Assembly (NCBI GenBank): GCA_031266775.1
Contig: JAISAQ010000051.1
Span: forward strand, 1 to 63,702
Direction of reading: 5' to 3'
Length of the DNA stretch: 63,702 nt
Source: Treponema sp.
GTDB taxonomy: Bacteria > Spirochaetota > Spirochaetia > Treponematales > Breznakiellaceae
Part shown: in pieces, positions 35,655 through 44,014 of the stretch
How the letters are laid out: the number at the start of each line of letters is the position of its first letter
How positions within the stretch are numbered: position 1 is the first letter of the stretch
Translations under genes and position numbers: made by a program
The notes under the pieces: generated by a model
What the model saw: only the letters and a program-made list of their open reading frames with translations
Told to the model about the DNA's origin: nothing
Database searches by the model: none

Positions 35655-36629
35655 CTAACGCGCCTGGGATACGGAAGCGTCTACGGGAAAGGCGTCAAAC
35701 CCCGCGTCCTTAAGCCGCCGCAAGGTTTCGTTCGCGTCGTTTCCGGCGGGAACATGGACAGCCCAGTATTCATTTCCGTTTACGGTGCGCCGCACCACGG
35801 CCGGTGAAAAGCCCGCCTCCTTAAGCCGCTCTGTCATTGCGGCGGCGTTCGCCTCTTTTCCAAAAAGCCCGGCCTGAAGCGCCCTTCCGGCGGGCGGCGG
35901 CGCGATCCGGGCGGAAGCGCTTTCGCCCTCAGGCGGCGCGGCCCCCGCGGCGGGGGGTCCTTCTCCGGCGGGAAGAAGCGGCCCCGCGGGAAGCAGCCAC
36001 AGCGCGGAAGGTTTCGCGTCCACGGCGTTTTCCCCCCCGGCGGCGATACGGCCTTCCGGGCTGCGGGAATATTCGGAAAGCAGGGGCGTTTTCCAGGTTT
36101 CCGAGCCGGTAAGGCGCCAGAGCGTATAGTATATGGCCGGTTTCATTCCCGAAAAACCGGGATCTTCCAGAAGGGAACGGAGGGCGGAAGTGTCCCCGGA
36201 ACGAAAAGCGGCGATCCGGGCCACAAGATAACGGGCTTCGAGGTTTGCCCCGCCGTCCCGGCTTGACAGAAGCACCGGCGCTACCGCGGCCTCGGCCTTT
36301 TCCCATTCCCCCATCACGGCGAAACAGCGCCCGCTCCGGACCAGGGAAGCGTCGTCCCGCCGTTCCGGCACGGCGGCGGCGGCCGTGAGCCATGTCCCGG
36401 CGGCGGCCTCAAAATTTCCCAACAGTTCATACAGCCGGGCAAGACGTGTCAAGGCGCCGTGCCTTTCCGCCCCGGGAGCGCCGGGCCGTCCGGCGATCTG
36501 TTCGAGGTTTTGAATTTCGGCCCCCGCGGCCGCCTGTTCCCCGTATACGGGCGGGCCTCCTGCAAAGGCCGCGAACAGGAACACCGCGGCAGCCCTGGAA
36601 AAGAGGGGCCTCTTCTTAATCGATCCCAT
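35655..36629 (-). CDS. Exported SPOR-domain protein with TPR-like repeats
   Basis: 324 residues from the ATG at 36629, inside the end of the upstream gene (14-base overlap); a TTG at 36659 is less likely. The signal peptide is followed by helical repeats (LTRLARLYELLGNFEAAAGT), a Pro/Ala-rich linker near 220-250, and a C-terminal SPOR domain (ALQAGLFGKEANAAAMTERL, EYWAVHVPAG). SPOR domains bind denuded glycan at division sites. It is the last gene of the minus operon that begins at 41115. Confidence 0.75.
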   Translation of the reverse strand: MGSIKKRPLFSRAAAVFLFAAFAGGPPVYGEQAAAGAEIQNLEQIAGRPGAPGAERHGALTRLARLYELLGNFEAAAGTWLTAAAAVPERRDDASLVRSGRCFAVMGEWEKAEAAVAPVLLSSRDGGANLEARYLVARIAAFRSGDTSALRSLLEDPGFSGMKPAIYYTLWRLTGSETWKTPLLSEYSRSPEGRIAAGGENAVDAKPSALWLLPAGPLLPAGEGPPAAGAAPPEGESASARIAPPPAGRALQAGLFGKEANAAAMTERLKEAGFSPAVVRRTVNGNEYWAVHVPAGNDANETLRRLKDAGFDAFPVDASVSQAR

Positions 36630-36921
36630 AGGGGCTGTCCGCTCCGGGTAATTCTTCAACGCCGCCTGTTCCCTTTTTATCCGGCTGGGGCTGTTTCTCC
36701 CGCGTTTTGAGCTTTCCCTTCTTTTTCAGCCTGAAGGATACCATGACGGGTATGGTACAGAGCATTCCCAGGATAAACGAGACAAAGACGGTCAGGTACA
36801 CGGGCACGCCGGGAAAAATCCGGAATCCAAAGGAAATATCGCTTGAATTCCCCAGATTAAGGGTAATAAACGCCAAAAAGACCCCAAAAAGAACGATAAA
36901 TCCAATTAGACGCCAAGGCAT
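36616..36921 (-). CDS. Small membrane protein, LapA-like (DUF1049)
   Basis: 101 residues from the ATG at 36921, which has AAGGAG upstream. Two membrane spans (LIGFIVLFGVFLAFITLNLG and VYLTVFVSFILGMLCTIPVM) with a short loop, then a basic tail (RLKKKGKLKTREK). This is the LapA/DUF1049 layout; LapA-type proteins help assemble the outer membrane in enterics, but the role here is unknown. It follows miaB by 10 bases. Confidence 0.65.
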   Translation of the reverse strand: MPWRLIGFIVLFGVFLAFITLNLGNSSDISFGFRIFPGVPVYLTVFVSFILGMLCTIPVMVSFRLKKKGKLKTREKQPQPDKKGTGGVEELPGADSPYGID

Positions 36922-36931
36922 GTCATTCTCC

Positions 36932-38308
36932 TTATTCAATGGAAACAAGATCCCGCGCCCTGAAAGTATTCCCCGCAAGGCCGGACAGGGTAAGTTCCGC
37001 AAAGGTTCCTATCAGGGAAGCCTTGCCGGCAGCCGCCGCCATTTCGTCACGTTCGGTACGGCTTATTAATTCATCGGCATTTTTCCGGGAAATTCCTTCA
37101 ATAAGCACCCGTTCCCTAAAACCGATGCGGCTTTTAAGGAGTTCCGCGGTGTGTTTCTTCTGAAGGGCGATAACGCGGGAAAGCCGTTCCCGCTTGACAT
37201 CTTCGGCTACGCGGCCGGGAAGATCACAGGCCGCGGTGCCTTCGCGGGGGTTATAATGGTACATATAGGCGTACAGGAAGCGGACCTCGTTCATAAGATC
37301 CAGCGTTTCCTCAAGATCATCCCCTGTTTCTCCGGGAAAACCCACAAGAATATCCGTGGAAAAAGTCATCTCTGGCATGGCCCGCCTGATCTCCCCGGCA
37401 AGAGACAGGTACTGTTCCCTGGTGTAACGCCTGTTCATTGCCTTGAGGATGCGGTTCGAACCATGCTGAACCGGCAGGTGTATATGCCGGCAGAAAACCC
37501 CGTTTTCCGCCATGATCCGTATTGTTTCGGACGAAAAATCCCCAGGATTCGCGGACAGAAAACGGACCCACCGTATGGGATTCCCTTTGCGCGGATCAAG
37601 CTCCCCGGCAACAAGGCGCAGCAATCCGGGAAAATCCATGGAAGAAAAACCGTCCCCGCCTTCCCACCGGTACGAATTGACATTCTGCCCAAGGAGGGTT
37701 ATTTCCCGGATTCCTTTTTCCGCCGCCAGTTTCATTTCATTGACGACGCCCCGGGGAGAGCGGGAGATTTCGGGGCCGCGGACATAGGGGACAATACAAT
37801 ACGAACAGAAATTGTTGCAGCCGTGCATAATGGGGATAAAACTGCGGAAACTGCCTTCCTCAAGATGAGAGGATGAAAAGGAAAAGACAGGCTCCTCACC
37901 CTCTTCAACAGGCGCGGCGGCTTCTCCCCGCGCCCCGCGCTCGGCCGCCTCAAGGATCTGGGGAAAAAGGGAGCGTGAACGGGTTCCCATTACATAGTCT
38001 ACGGAAAACCGTTCCAGAAGGCTCCCGCCAAGGCGCTGGGCCATGCAGCCCGCGGCGACAAGAACAAGGGGCCGGCCGGCGGCGTTCCGCTTTTTTTTAA
38101 GGCTCGCATACAGGGCAAGCCGGCCCAGCGCCCGCTGTTCGGCGGTTTTACGGACGGAACATGTGTTAAGCAGCACGAGATCCGCGCTTTCGCCGTCCGG
38201 GGCCTTTTTCCAGCCCCGTTCCCGGCAGACAAGATCCAGCGCCGCCGACTCGGCGGTATTCATCTGGCAGCCGTACGTTTCAAAGAAATAGGTCATGCGG
38301 GGAATCAT
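36932..38308 (-). CDS. miaB: tRNA i6A37 methylthiotransferase MiaB
   Basis: 458 residues. It converts i6A37 to ms2i6A37 in tRNAs reading UNN codons. The UPF0004 cysteines are C14 (TYGCQMN), C50 (NTCSV) and C88 (AAGCMAQ); the radical-SAM cysteines are C164, C168 and C171 in CNNFCSYC. A TRAM domain ends the protein. Its start overlaps the previous gene by ATGA. With mtaB at 4262 both classes of methylthiotransferase are present. Confidence 0.95.
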   Translation of the reverse strand: MIPRMTYFFETYGCQMNTAESAALDLVCRERGWKKAPDGESADLVLLNTCSVRKTAEQRALGRLALYASLKKKRNAAGRPLVLVAAGCMAQRLGGSLLERFSVDYVMGTRSRSLFPQILEAAERGARGEAAAPVEEGEEPVFSFSSSHLEEGSFRSFIPIMHGCNNFCSYCIVPYVRGPEISRSPRGVVNEMKLAAEKGIREITLLGQNVNSYRWEGGDGFSSMDFPGLLRLVAGELDPRKGNPIRWVRFLSANPGDFSSETIRIMAENGVFCRHIHLPVQHGSNRILKAMNRRYTREQYLSLAGEIRRAMPEMTFSTDILVGFPGETGDDLEETLDLMNEVRFLYAYMYHYNPREGTAACDLPGRVAEDVKRERLSRVIALQKKHTAELLKSRIGFRERVLIEGISRKNADELISRTERDEMAAAAGKASLIGTFAELTLSGLAGNTFRARDLVSIE

Positions 38309-38679
38309 GACCTCGTTTTAAGTCCCCTGATAAATTTGATCCCGTTCCAGATCCCCAAGGCGATAAAGCCCGCGGTCCCTATGCCAAGAAGGGTTCCGGC
38401 TACGGACGTAAGCAGGGGAATTTTGGCCCTGGCCAGAAGCCCCAGCGCGCCTGAAAGGGCAAGAACAAGCCCCGGCTTCCTGCCGGCGGGATCCCTGGAA
38501 AGGAGGGCGAAGATGCCCGCAAGCGCGGCAAGGCCCCCCAGGACAAGACCCGCAAGGGGAAGGCGGCCTCCCACAACGCCCATGATAAAGAGAAAAACCC
38601 CGGCCGCCAGGGAAAAAACGGCGGTAACGCCCTGTTTTGTCAGGTCTTTTGACGACGAATACGGTTCAACATCATTCAT
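38305..38679 (-). CDS. Small integral membrane protein, unknown
   Basis: 124 residues from the ATG at 38679, which overlaps the folE2 stop by 8 bases. Four hydrophobic segments (AVFSLAAGVFLFIMGVV, LAGLVLGGLAALAGIFALL, GLVLALSGALGLLA, TLLGIGTAGFIALGIW) and a basic end. No family is recognised. It is sandwiched and overlapping between folE2 and miaB, so it is co-translated with them. Confidence 0.6.
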   Translation of the reverse strand: MNDVEPYSSSKDLTKQGVTAVFSLAAGVFLFIMGVVGGRLPLAGLVLGGLAALAGIFALLSRDPAGRKPGLVLALSGALGLLARAKIPLLTSVAGTLLGIGTAGFIALGIWNGIKFIRGLKTRS

Positions 38680-39502
38680 AGCCGGCCTCCCTGTCATATT
38701 CCGCAAAGGCAAACGCGCTGTGATTATGGATACTTTCAAAATTCTCCGCTTCTACCGAAAAGCGGGGAAAGGTATTCATCCCTTTAAGTTCAATATACAC
38801 ATCCCTTACCAGATCTTCAACAAACTTTGGATTGTCATAGGCATGTTCGGTCACAAATTTTTCATCTTCGCGCTTGAGGATCGAATAAACAGGACTCGAA
38901 GCCGCCTTTTCCACAAGGGCGATAATATCCTCTATCCAGAAAAAAGGCCCAAGCTCCACCTCCACCCGGACCACGCCCCGCTGATTGTGGGCCCCCCGGT
39001 CGCTTATTGCCCGTGAACAGGGACAGACCGTCGTCACCGGAACGGAGACCGAAACGGTAAAGTGCCTCCGCCCCGCGCCGCCTGAGACCTGTGCGCCGCG
39101 GTTTACGGGTTCACCGGCCGAACGCACCCAGCCCTGATAGCGGCATTCATAGGACATCATGCCGGGAAGTCCTGAAACCGGAGCGTTTTTTTCCATAAAA
39201 TAGGGGAAGGTCATGGAGCCGAAGGCCGATTCCGCTTCCAGATCCCCGCGTATGCACCCAAGCATTTCAAGGAAGCGGGGCATGGAAAGATCCTCGCGGT
39301 ACCGGTGAAAAATTTCGATGAAACGGCTCATGTGGGTTCCCTTGAAATGACGGGGAAGATCGGCGTAAAGATCCACCCGCGCCGCCGTATGCTGAATACG
39401 GTTCACCCTGTCCAGCACCCGGATGGGGTATTCAAGGCCCTTGACGCCTACCTTGGCAAGGGGAACGTTGCGGCTGTCGGCCTGATTCTGAACGTCAATC
39501 AT
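38672..39502 (-). CDS. folE2: GTP cyclohydrolase IB (FolE2)
   Basis: 276 residues from the ATG at 39502; the longer open frame upstream is only the antisense shadow of the folD repeat. It makes dihydroneopterin triphosphate, the first step to folate (and queuosine). Family motifs: SRNVPLAKVGVKGLEYPI, KGTHMSRFIE, and VTTVCPCSRAISDRGAHNQRG, where the Cys is the metal ligand. It overlaps folD by 8 bases, so two folate-related genes are coupled. Confidence 0.93.
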   Translation of the reverse strand: MIDVQNQADSRNVPLAKVGVKGLEYPIRVLDRVNRIQHTAARVDLYADLPRHFKGTHMSRFIEIFHRYREDLSMPRFLEMLGCIRGDLEAESAFGSMTFPYFMEKNAPVSGLPGMMSYECRYQGWVRSAGEPVNRGAQVSGGAGRRHFTVSVSVPVTTVCPCSRAISDRGAHNQRGVVRVEVELGPFFWIEDIIALVEKAASSPVYSILKREDEKFVTEHAYDNPKFVEDLVRDVYIELKGMNTFPRFSVEAENFESIHNHSAFAFAEYDREAGYE

Positions 39503-40445
39503 GCCGCGCCGCGGCCGCCCGCGCGCCGGACGCGGTGTTCGTGCCGGACGCGGCGTTCGTGCCGGATACGGCGTTCGCGGCGTTTTCCGCCGCCTCAACT
39601 ACATTCAGAAGAAGCATGGCGACCGTCATGGGGCCTACCCCGCCGGGCACGGGGGTAATCCAGCCGGCCTTTTCCGCCACGGGATCGTAATCCACATCGC
39701 CCAGAAGGCGGTAGCCCTTTTTCGAAGAAGAATCCGCCACACGGTTCACCCCTACGTCTATTACGGCCGCCCCTTCCTTTACCATACCGGCGTTTACAAG
39801 GCCGGGCCGGCCCGCGGCGGCGATAAGAATATCCGCATCCTTTGTGTAAAGACCGGGATTCCGGGTCCCCGTGTGGCAGATGGTGACCGTGGCGTTGACT
39901 TCCCGGCGGGAAAGGAGGGCCGCCAGGGGTTTCCCTACAATGTTGGATCGTCCCAGAATTACCGCGTGAGCCCCGTCCGTGGGAATACCCTCTTCGCGGA
40001 GCAGCACAAGCACCCCGTGGGGCGTACAGGGAAGAAAACCCTTTCCGCCAAGAACCATGTTTCCCACCGATACCGGATGAAAACCGTCGACATCCTTTGC
40101 CGGATCCACAGCGGAAATCACCGCCTTTTCGCGTATATGGGAAGGAAGGGGAAGCTGAACCAGAATGCCGTGAACTGTTTCATCGGCGTTGAGGGCGTTA
40201 ATCACGCCGAGAAGTTCGGCCTCCCCCGTTCCGGCCGGCAGCCTGAATTCCCTGCCCTCCATTCCCGCCCCGGTAATGGCCTTTTCCTTGGCGGCCACAT
40301 AGGAAAGGCTCGCGGGGTCTTCGCCCGCAAGCACCACCGCAAGGCAGGGCCGCACGCCCCGCGCCTGGAGCGCGGCCGCCCGCGTCCGGGCCTCTTCCCG
40401 TATTTTTACGGCCACGGCCCTGCCGTCAATTATTTTCGCTGCCAT
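39495..40445 (-). CDS. folD: Bifunctional methylene-THF dehydrogenase/cyclohydrolase FolD
   Basis: 316 residues. It supplies 10-formyl-THF. The signatures SYVAAKEKAITGAGMEGREF, GILVQLPLPSHI, DVDGFHPVSVGNM, GRSNIVGKPLAALL and the end PGGVGPMTVAMLLLNVV are intact. About 30 extra residues follow the normal end, encoded partly by an 18-bp tandem repeat (SGTNAA/SGTNTA units). GGAGGA precedes the ATG, which lies inside the end of the thiamine pyrophosphokinase gene. Confidence 0.95.
   Translation of the reverse strand: MAAKIIDGRAVAVKIREEARTRAAALQARGVRPCLAVVLAGEDPASLSYVAAKEKAITGAGMEGREFRLPAGTGEAELLGVINALNADETVHGILVQLPLPSHIREKAVISAVDPAKDVDGFHPVSVGNMVLGGKGFLPCTPHGVLVLLREEGIPTDGAHAVILGRSNIVGKPLAALLSRREVNATVTICHTGTRNPGLYTKDADILIAAAGRPGLVNAGMVKEGAAVIDVGVNRVADSSSKKGYRLLGDVDYDPVAEKAGWITPVPGGVGPMTVAMLLLNVVEAAENAANAVSGTNAASGTNTASGARAAAARHD
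39525..39578. repeat. Three 18-bp tandem repeats in the folD 3' end
   Basis: Units at 39525-39542, 39543-39560 and 39561-39578, each starting GCCGGA. They add six residues per unit to FolD without shifting the frame. Confidence 0.8.
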
Positions 40446-41115
40446 AGATCTCCTCCAGGGGCAATAGTATCATAAATCTGCCCTGTTCTACCCGTACCGA
40501 AAACGCCTCTCCTGTGGCCTCGTTGCTTGCCCCGAAAAAACCCCGGTTCCATTGAACATTGTCAAGGGGCCATTTAAGCCCCGTACTTGCCGCCTTCCAG
40601 GGGCCGCTTCCCAGCGGAGCGGCCGCGATAATGGCCCCCGGCGTGAAGACGGGCGCGGCTTTTTCCGCGCCGGAAAGAACAAGATCCCCAGGCACCAGCA
40701 CGCCGGGCGCATCAACGGCCCATATATCGTCACGGGCGGTAATCCAGCGCCGGGGGGCTTTTTCACGCTCAAAAAGGGCCCGCAGGGCAAAAAGGTGATC
40801 GATGCGCCCCCCTCCCCCGCCGGCTATCCACACTTCGTCGCAGCCTTTTCCCCAAAGAAGGAAAAGGCCCAGTTCCGTATCGGTGTAGTCCTTTTCATGG
40901 GGATAACAGAACACCCTGTCCGCCGGATACGCGGAAAGACGGGAAGGATCGTCAAGAGAATCCATGTCCCCTACTATCCACCGGGGACGGATACCGGCGG
41001 CCTCGGCGGCGGCAAGTCCTGAATCGGCGGCAGCCACAAATTCCGCTTCCGCGGCCAGACGCCGGGCAATGCCGGGAGAAGGCCCTTCGCCGCCTATAAA
41101 AACTATGCCCCGCAT
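40426..41115 (-). CDS. Thiamine pyrophosphokinase
   Basis: 229 residues. It makes thiamine diphosphate from thiamine and ATP. Motifs: DSGLAAAEAAGIRPRWIVGD, GDMDSLDD, KDYTDTELGLFLLW and GGGGGRIDH. The C-terminal thiamine-binding part is shorter than in some homologues but has GLKWPLDN. It is the first gene of the minus operon running to 35655 and overlaps folD by 20 bases. No THI-box is seen upstream; the leader is a palindromic repeat instead. Confidence 0.9.
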   Translation of the reverse strand: MRGIVFIGGEGPSPGIARRLAAEAEFVAAADSGLAAAEAAGIRPRWIVGDMDSLDDPSRLSAYPADRVFCYPHEKDYTDTELGLFLLWGKGCDEVWIAGGGGGRIDHLFALRALFEREKAPRRWITARDDIWAVDAPGVLVPGDLVLSGAEKAAPVFTPGAIIAAAPLGSGPWKAASTGLKWPLDNVQWNRGFFGASNEATGEAFSVRVEQGRFMILLPLEEIYGSENN

Positions 41116-41130
41116 GCGCCCCCTTTCAGG

Positions 41131-41275
41131 TGAGGCTGTTCCAAAACTTCAGTTTTTGGAACAGCTTCTTACCCCTGGAGAAAATTGCATAAGCCGCAAA
41201 TGCTTACTTTATAAAGAATTGGCAATTTTCTCCAAGAGCTTGTTTCAAAACCAACCGGGTTTTGGAACAAGCTCA
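41131..41275. repeat. Composite palindromic element (REP/MITE-like)
   Basis: An outer hairpin at each side (GCTGTTCCAAAACT, 41135-41148 with 41151-41165; GAGCTTGTTTCAAAACC, 41236-41252 with 41258-41274) and an inner inverted repeat TGGAGAAAATTGC (41176-41188 with 41222-41234). Ends read TGAGGCT and GCTCA. It fills the divergent gap between the TPP-kinase operon and cca. Confidence 0.65.
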
Positions 41276-41286
41276 GGTTATTCCCG

Positions 41287-41315
41287 TTGTTCCCGCCGCC
41301 CCATTATAGTATAGT
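41287..41315 (+). promoter_or_regulatory. Promoter of the CCA/poly(A) polymerase gene
   Basis: TTGTTC (41287-41292), 17-bp spacer, TATAGT (41310-41315); a second TATAGT begins at 41305. The ATG at 41324 is 9 bases past the -10 and has no Shine-Dalgarno sequence. Confidence 0.5.
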
Positions 41316-41323
41316 GCCTCCTG

Positions 41324-42838
41324 ATGGGCAATGTACGGGTTCACCCCCTGTTAAAGGAAATCGCGGCCCTGTTTATAAGCCGCGGCAAACGGCTCTACCT
41401 CGTCGGCGGCGCGGTCCGGGATCTGCTCCGGGGACGGCCGGCCAGCGACTGGGATCTTGCCACCGATGCCCGGCCCGAAGAAGTCATGGCTATTTTCAGG
41501 AACACAAGGCCCCCGAGTCCCGTGATCCCCACGGGGATAAAACACGGGACGGTCACGGTCCACTACCGGGGCAAAGGAGGCGGGCCGGAAAAGAGGGGAA
41601 CGGGAAATACGGACGGGACGGCCACAGGAGCGGAGGCGGCCTATACAGGACTTGAGATTACCACGTTCCGCACCGAATCCGGTTACAGTGACGGCCGCCG
41701 GCCGGAGAACGTCGTCTTTGCGTCTTCCATTGAGGAAGATCTTTCCCGCCGTGATTTTACGATGAACGCCGCCGCCGTCCGGCTTCCCGGCGGAGAAATC
41801 ATCGATCCTTTTGACGGAAGGGCCGACATACAAAGGCGTATCATCCGCTGCGTGGGAAACCCGGCGGAACGCTTTGCCGAAGACGGCCTCCGGCCTCTGC
41901 GGGCCGTCCGTTTTGCCGCGCAGCTTGGCTTTACCGTTGACAGGGCGACGCTGGACGCCGCCAGAGGCGCCCTTGACGTTACCGCGAAGGTATCGGCGGA
42001 ACGCGTCAGGGATGAACTTGACAAGATCCTGGCCTCGGGAACGGAAGAGGCCGGGACGGGGAAAGCCGGAACGGAAGCGGCCCGGCCTTCGACAGCCTTC
42101 CGCCTTATGGAAGAGACGGGCCTCCTCCGCCTCATACTGCCGGAACTGGCGGCCTGCCGGGGGGTGGAACAGAAGGGATACCACCGTTTCGACGTGCTTG
42201 ATCATTGCCTTCTTGCCTGCGACTACGCGTCTAAAGAAGGCTGGCCCCGCGAAGTGATCCTTGCCGCCCTGCTTCACGATGCCGGAAAACCGGCAACGGC
42301 GGCGGGCCCTTATGGGGACGGGAGCGGAAAACGGGAATGGACATTCTACAGGCATGAAGAGGAATCGTCCCGCCTTGCCCGCGAAATCCTGACGCGGCTC
42401 CGCTATCCCGGCGCGGTAGCAGGCACGGTATGCCGCCTCATTGAAGAGCACATGTTCCACTACGACGAAGGCTGGAGCGACGCCGCGGTAAGGCGCTTTA
42501 TCATACGGACCGGCGAGGAAAACCTGGAAAACCTCTACCGGCTCCGCAGGGCGGACGCCTTCGCGGCGGAAGGAGCGGAGAGGGGGGCGGATTTCCTCCT
42601 TCCTCTGGCGGAACGGGTAGACCGCGCCCTTGCGGAACGGAAAGCCCTTTCGCTTAAAGATCTTGCCGTATCGGGAAAAGATCTTATGGAGGCGGGAATA
42701 CAGCCGGGAAAAACCATGGGAATTATATTGAAGGAACTTCTTGAGACGGTAATAGACGATCCCGAATCAAACAGCCGGGAAAAACTGCTTGCAATTGCGG
42801 CCAATCTGGCGCGCCGCTACTCCTCAAGCGATTCATAG
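41324..42838 (+). CDS. CCA tRNA nucleotidyltransferase / poly(A) polymerase family, HD domain
   Basis: 504 residues. The nucleotidyltransferase core is GGAVRDLLRGRPASDWDLATD (catalytic aspartates), then RRDFTMNAAAVR and ERFAEDGLRPLRAVRFAAQL. A C-terminal HD domain (HDAGKP) follows. Neither the tRNA-Lys fragment nor tRNA-Glu in this window encodes CCA, so a CCA-adding enzyme is needed; this is the candidate. An insert rich in Gly/Thr near residues 85-105 is unusual. The 3' end overlaps the convergent rnc gene by 22 bases. Confidence 0.85.
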   Translation: MGNVRVHPLLKEIAALFISRGKRLYLVGGAVRDLLRGRPASDWDLATDARPEEVMAIFRNTRPPSPVIPTGIKHGTVTVHYRGKGGGPEKRGTGNTDGTATGAEAAYTGLEITTFRTESGYSDGRRPENVVFASSIEEDLSRRDFTMNAAAVRLPGGEIIDPFDGRADIQRRIIRCVGNPAERFAEDGLRPLRAVRFAAQLGFTVDRATLDAARGALDVTAKVSAERVRDELDKILASGTEEAGTGKAGTEAARPSTAFRLMEETGLLRLILPELAACRGVEQKGYHRFDVLDHCLLACDYASKEGWPREVILAALLHDAGKPATAAGPYGDGSGKREWTFYRHEEESSRLAREILTRLRYPGAVAGTVCRLIEEHMFHYDEGWSDAAVRRFIIRTGEENLENLYRLRRADAFAAEGAERGADFLLPLAERVDRALAERKALSLKDLAVSGKDLMEAGIQPGKTMGIILKELLETVIDDPESNSREKLLAIAANLARRYSSSDS

Positions 42839-43527
42839 GCCAGCCGGGCGGCTTCCTGCTCCGCGCCCTTCTTGTTCCGGCCCGTGCCGGGGCCGAAAGT
42901 CCTGCCGTTCACCGTCACTTCCATCCAGAAAAGCCGTTCATGTTCGGGCCCCGCGCGCTTGACCATGCGGTATTCAGGATAGACGCGGTACAGACGCTGG
43001 CTCAATTCCTGCAGCAGCGATTTGTAGTCCCGGTGATAATCCCGGCCGGCCGCAAGGGTTATTTCCGGGCCTATGTAACGGCCGACAAAGGCAAAGGCCG
43101 CCCTGAACCCCGAATCAAGGTACAGCGCGCCGATAAGGGCCTCAAGGGCGTCGGCCAGTATGGCCTTTTTGGTCCTGCCGCCCGAAAGCTCTTCACCCTT
43201 ACCCAAAAGAAGCAGGCTGTCTATCTGCAAAACCCGCGCCACCGCCGAAAGAATATCCTCGGAAACAACCACCGATTTTATCTTGGCAAGATCCCCTTCG
43301 GGGCTCTCCGGAAGTTTTTCGTACAACAGGGCGGCGGCGGCGGCGCCAAGCACCGCGTCGCCCAGAAATTCCAGCCTTTCGTTGTTACGTTTACAGGCCG
43401 ACTCGTTGGAAACCGACCGGTGTACGAAAGCAAGATTCAAAAGTTCAAGACTTTTAAACCTGATGCCGGCGGTCTTTTGAAACGCCGCCAGAGTCTTCTT
43501 TCTTCCCGGATCGGGAACCGGGAACAT
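42817..43527 (-). CDS. rnc: Ribonuclease III
   Basis: 236 residues. The catalytic signature NERLEFLGDAVLG is intact, with ALADALEALIGALYLD-like ILADALEALIGALYLDSGF for the second metal residues, and a C-terminal double-stranded RNA-binding domain (DYKSLLQELSQ ... GAEQEAARLAYESL). It processes rRNA and structured RNA. The start follows the acpP stop by 2 bases, an order common in bacteria. Confidence 0.95.
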   Translation of the reverse strand: MFPVPDPGRKKTLAAFQKTAGIRFKSLELLNLAFVHRSVSNESACKRNNERLEFLGDAVLGAAAAALLYEKLPESPEGDLAKIKSVVVSEDILSAVARVLQIDSLLLLGKGEELSGGRTKKAILADALEALIGALYLDSGFRAAFAFVGRYIGPEITLAAGRDYHRDYKSLLQELSQRLYRVYPEYRMVKRAGPEHERLFWMEVTVNGRTFGPGTGRNKKGAEQEAARLAYESLEE

Positions 43528-43529
43528 GT

Positions 43530-43766
43530 TTATTTCTGCTGGGATTTTATGTATTCGTACGCGTCCCGAACGGTTTCAAATTCATTGGCCTTTTCGTCCG
43601 GAATGGAAATGCCCATTTCCTCTTCAATAGCGTACACCATTTCGTAGGTATCAAGACTGTCGGCGCCAAGATCCTGGCGGAAAGAAGCTTCCATGGTTAT
43701 CTTTGCCTCATCAACTTCCAGTTTTTCAGCAATAAGTTTCTTCATTTTTTCGAACAGCTCATCCAT
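43530..43766 (-). CDS. acpP: Acyl carrier protein
   Basis: 78 residues, acidic, with the phosphopantetheine site Ser in GADSLDTYEMVYAIEEE. It carries acyl chains in fatty-acid synthesis. It lies between rpmF and rnc on the same strand with short gaps, the usual fatty-acid/RNA cluster order. Confidence 0.97.
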   Translation of the reverse strand: MDELFEKMKKLIAEKLEVDEAKITMEASFRQDLGADSLDTYEMVYAIEEEMGISIPDEKANEFETVRDAYEYIKSQQK

Positions 43767-43776
43767 TATTGTCCCC

Positions 43777-43965
43777 TTATACCTTGGATTCAGGAATAAT
43801 AACCTGCCTGCCCCGGTAAAAACCGCATTTGGGACAAACCCGGTGAAGCAGGACCTGATTGCCGCAACTGCCGCATTTAACCAGCGCCGGAGCGGTCAGC
43901 TTCATGTTAATCGACTGCCGCCGGCGGGTCCGCGCCTTCGACGTTTTGAATCTTGGTACTGCCAT
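43777..43965 (-). CDS. rpmF: 50S ribosomal protein L32
   Basis: 62 residues starting MAVPRFKTSKARTRRRQS, with a zinc-binding CGSCG ... CPKCG pair (C31, C34, C44, C47 region). Length and sequence are typical of L32. It is the first gene of the rpmF-acpP-rnc cluster. Confidence 0.97.
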   Translation of the reverse strand: MAVPRFKTSKARTRRRQSINMKLTAPALVKCGSCGNQVLLHRVCPKCGFYRGRQVIIPESKV

Positions 43966-44014
43966 ATAATTCCCTCTCTTGTCAAAACTACTTTAACAAA
44001 AACACCGGTTTATG

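Noticed and set aside
39503-39598. N-terminal extension of FolE2 rich in Pro-Ala-Arg
   Set aside because: It is the folD tandem repeat in another frame; the conserved FolE2 start is at 39502 in an 8-base overlap.
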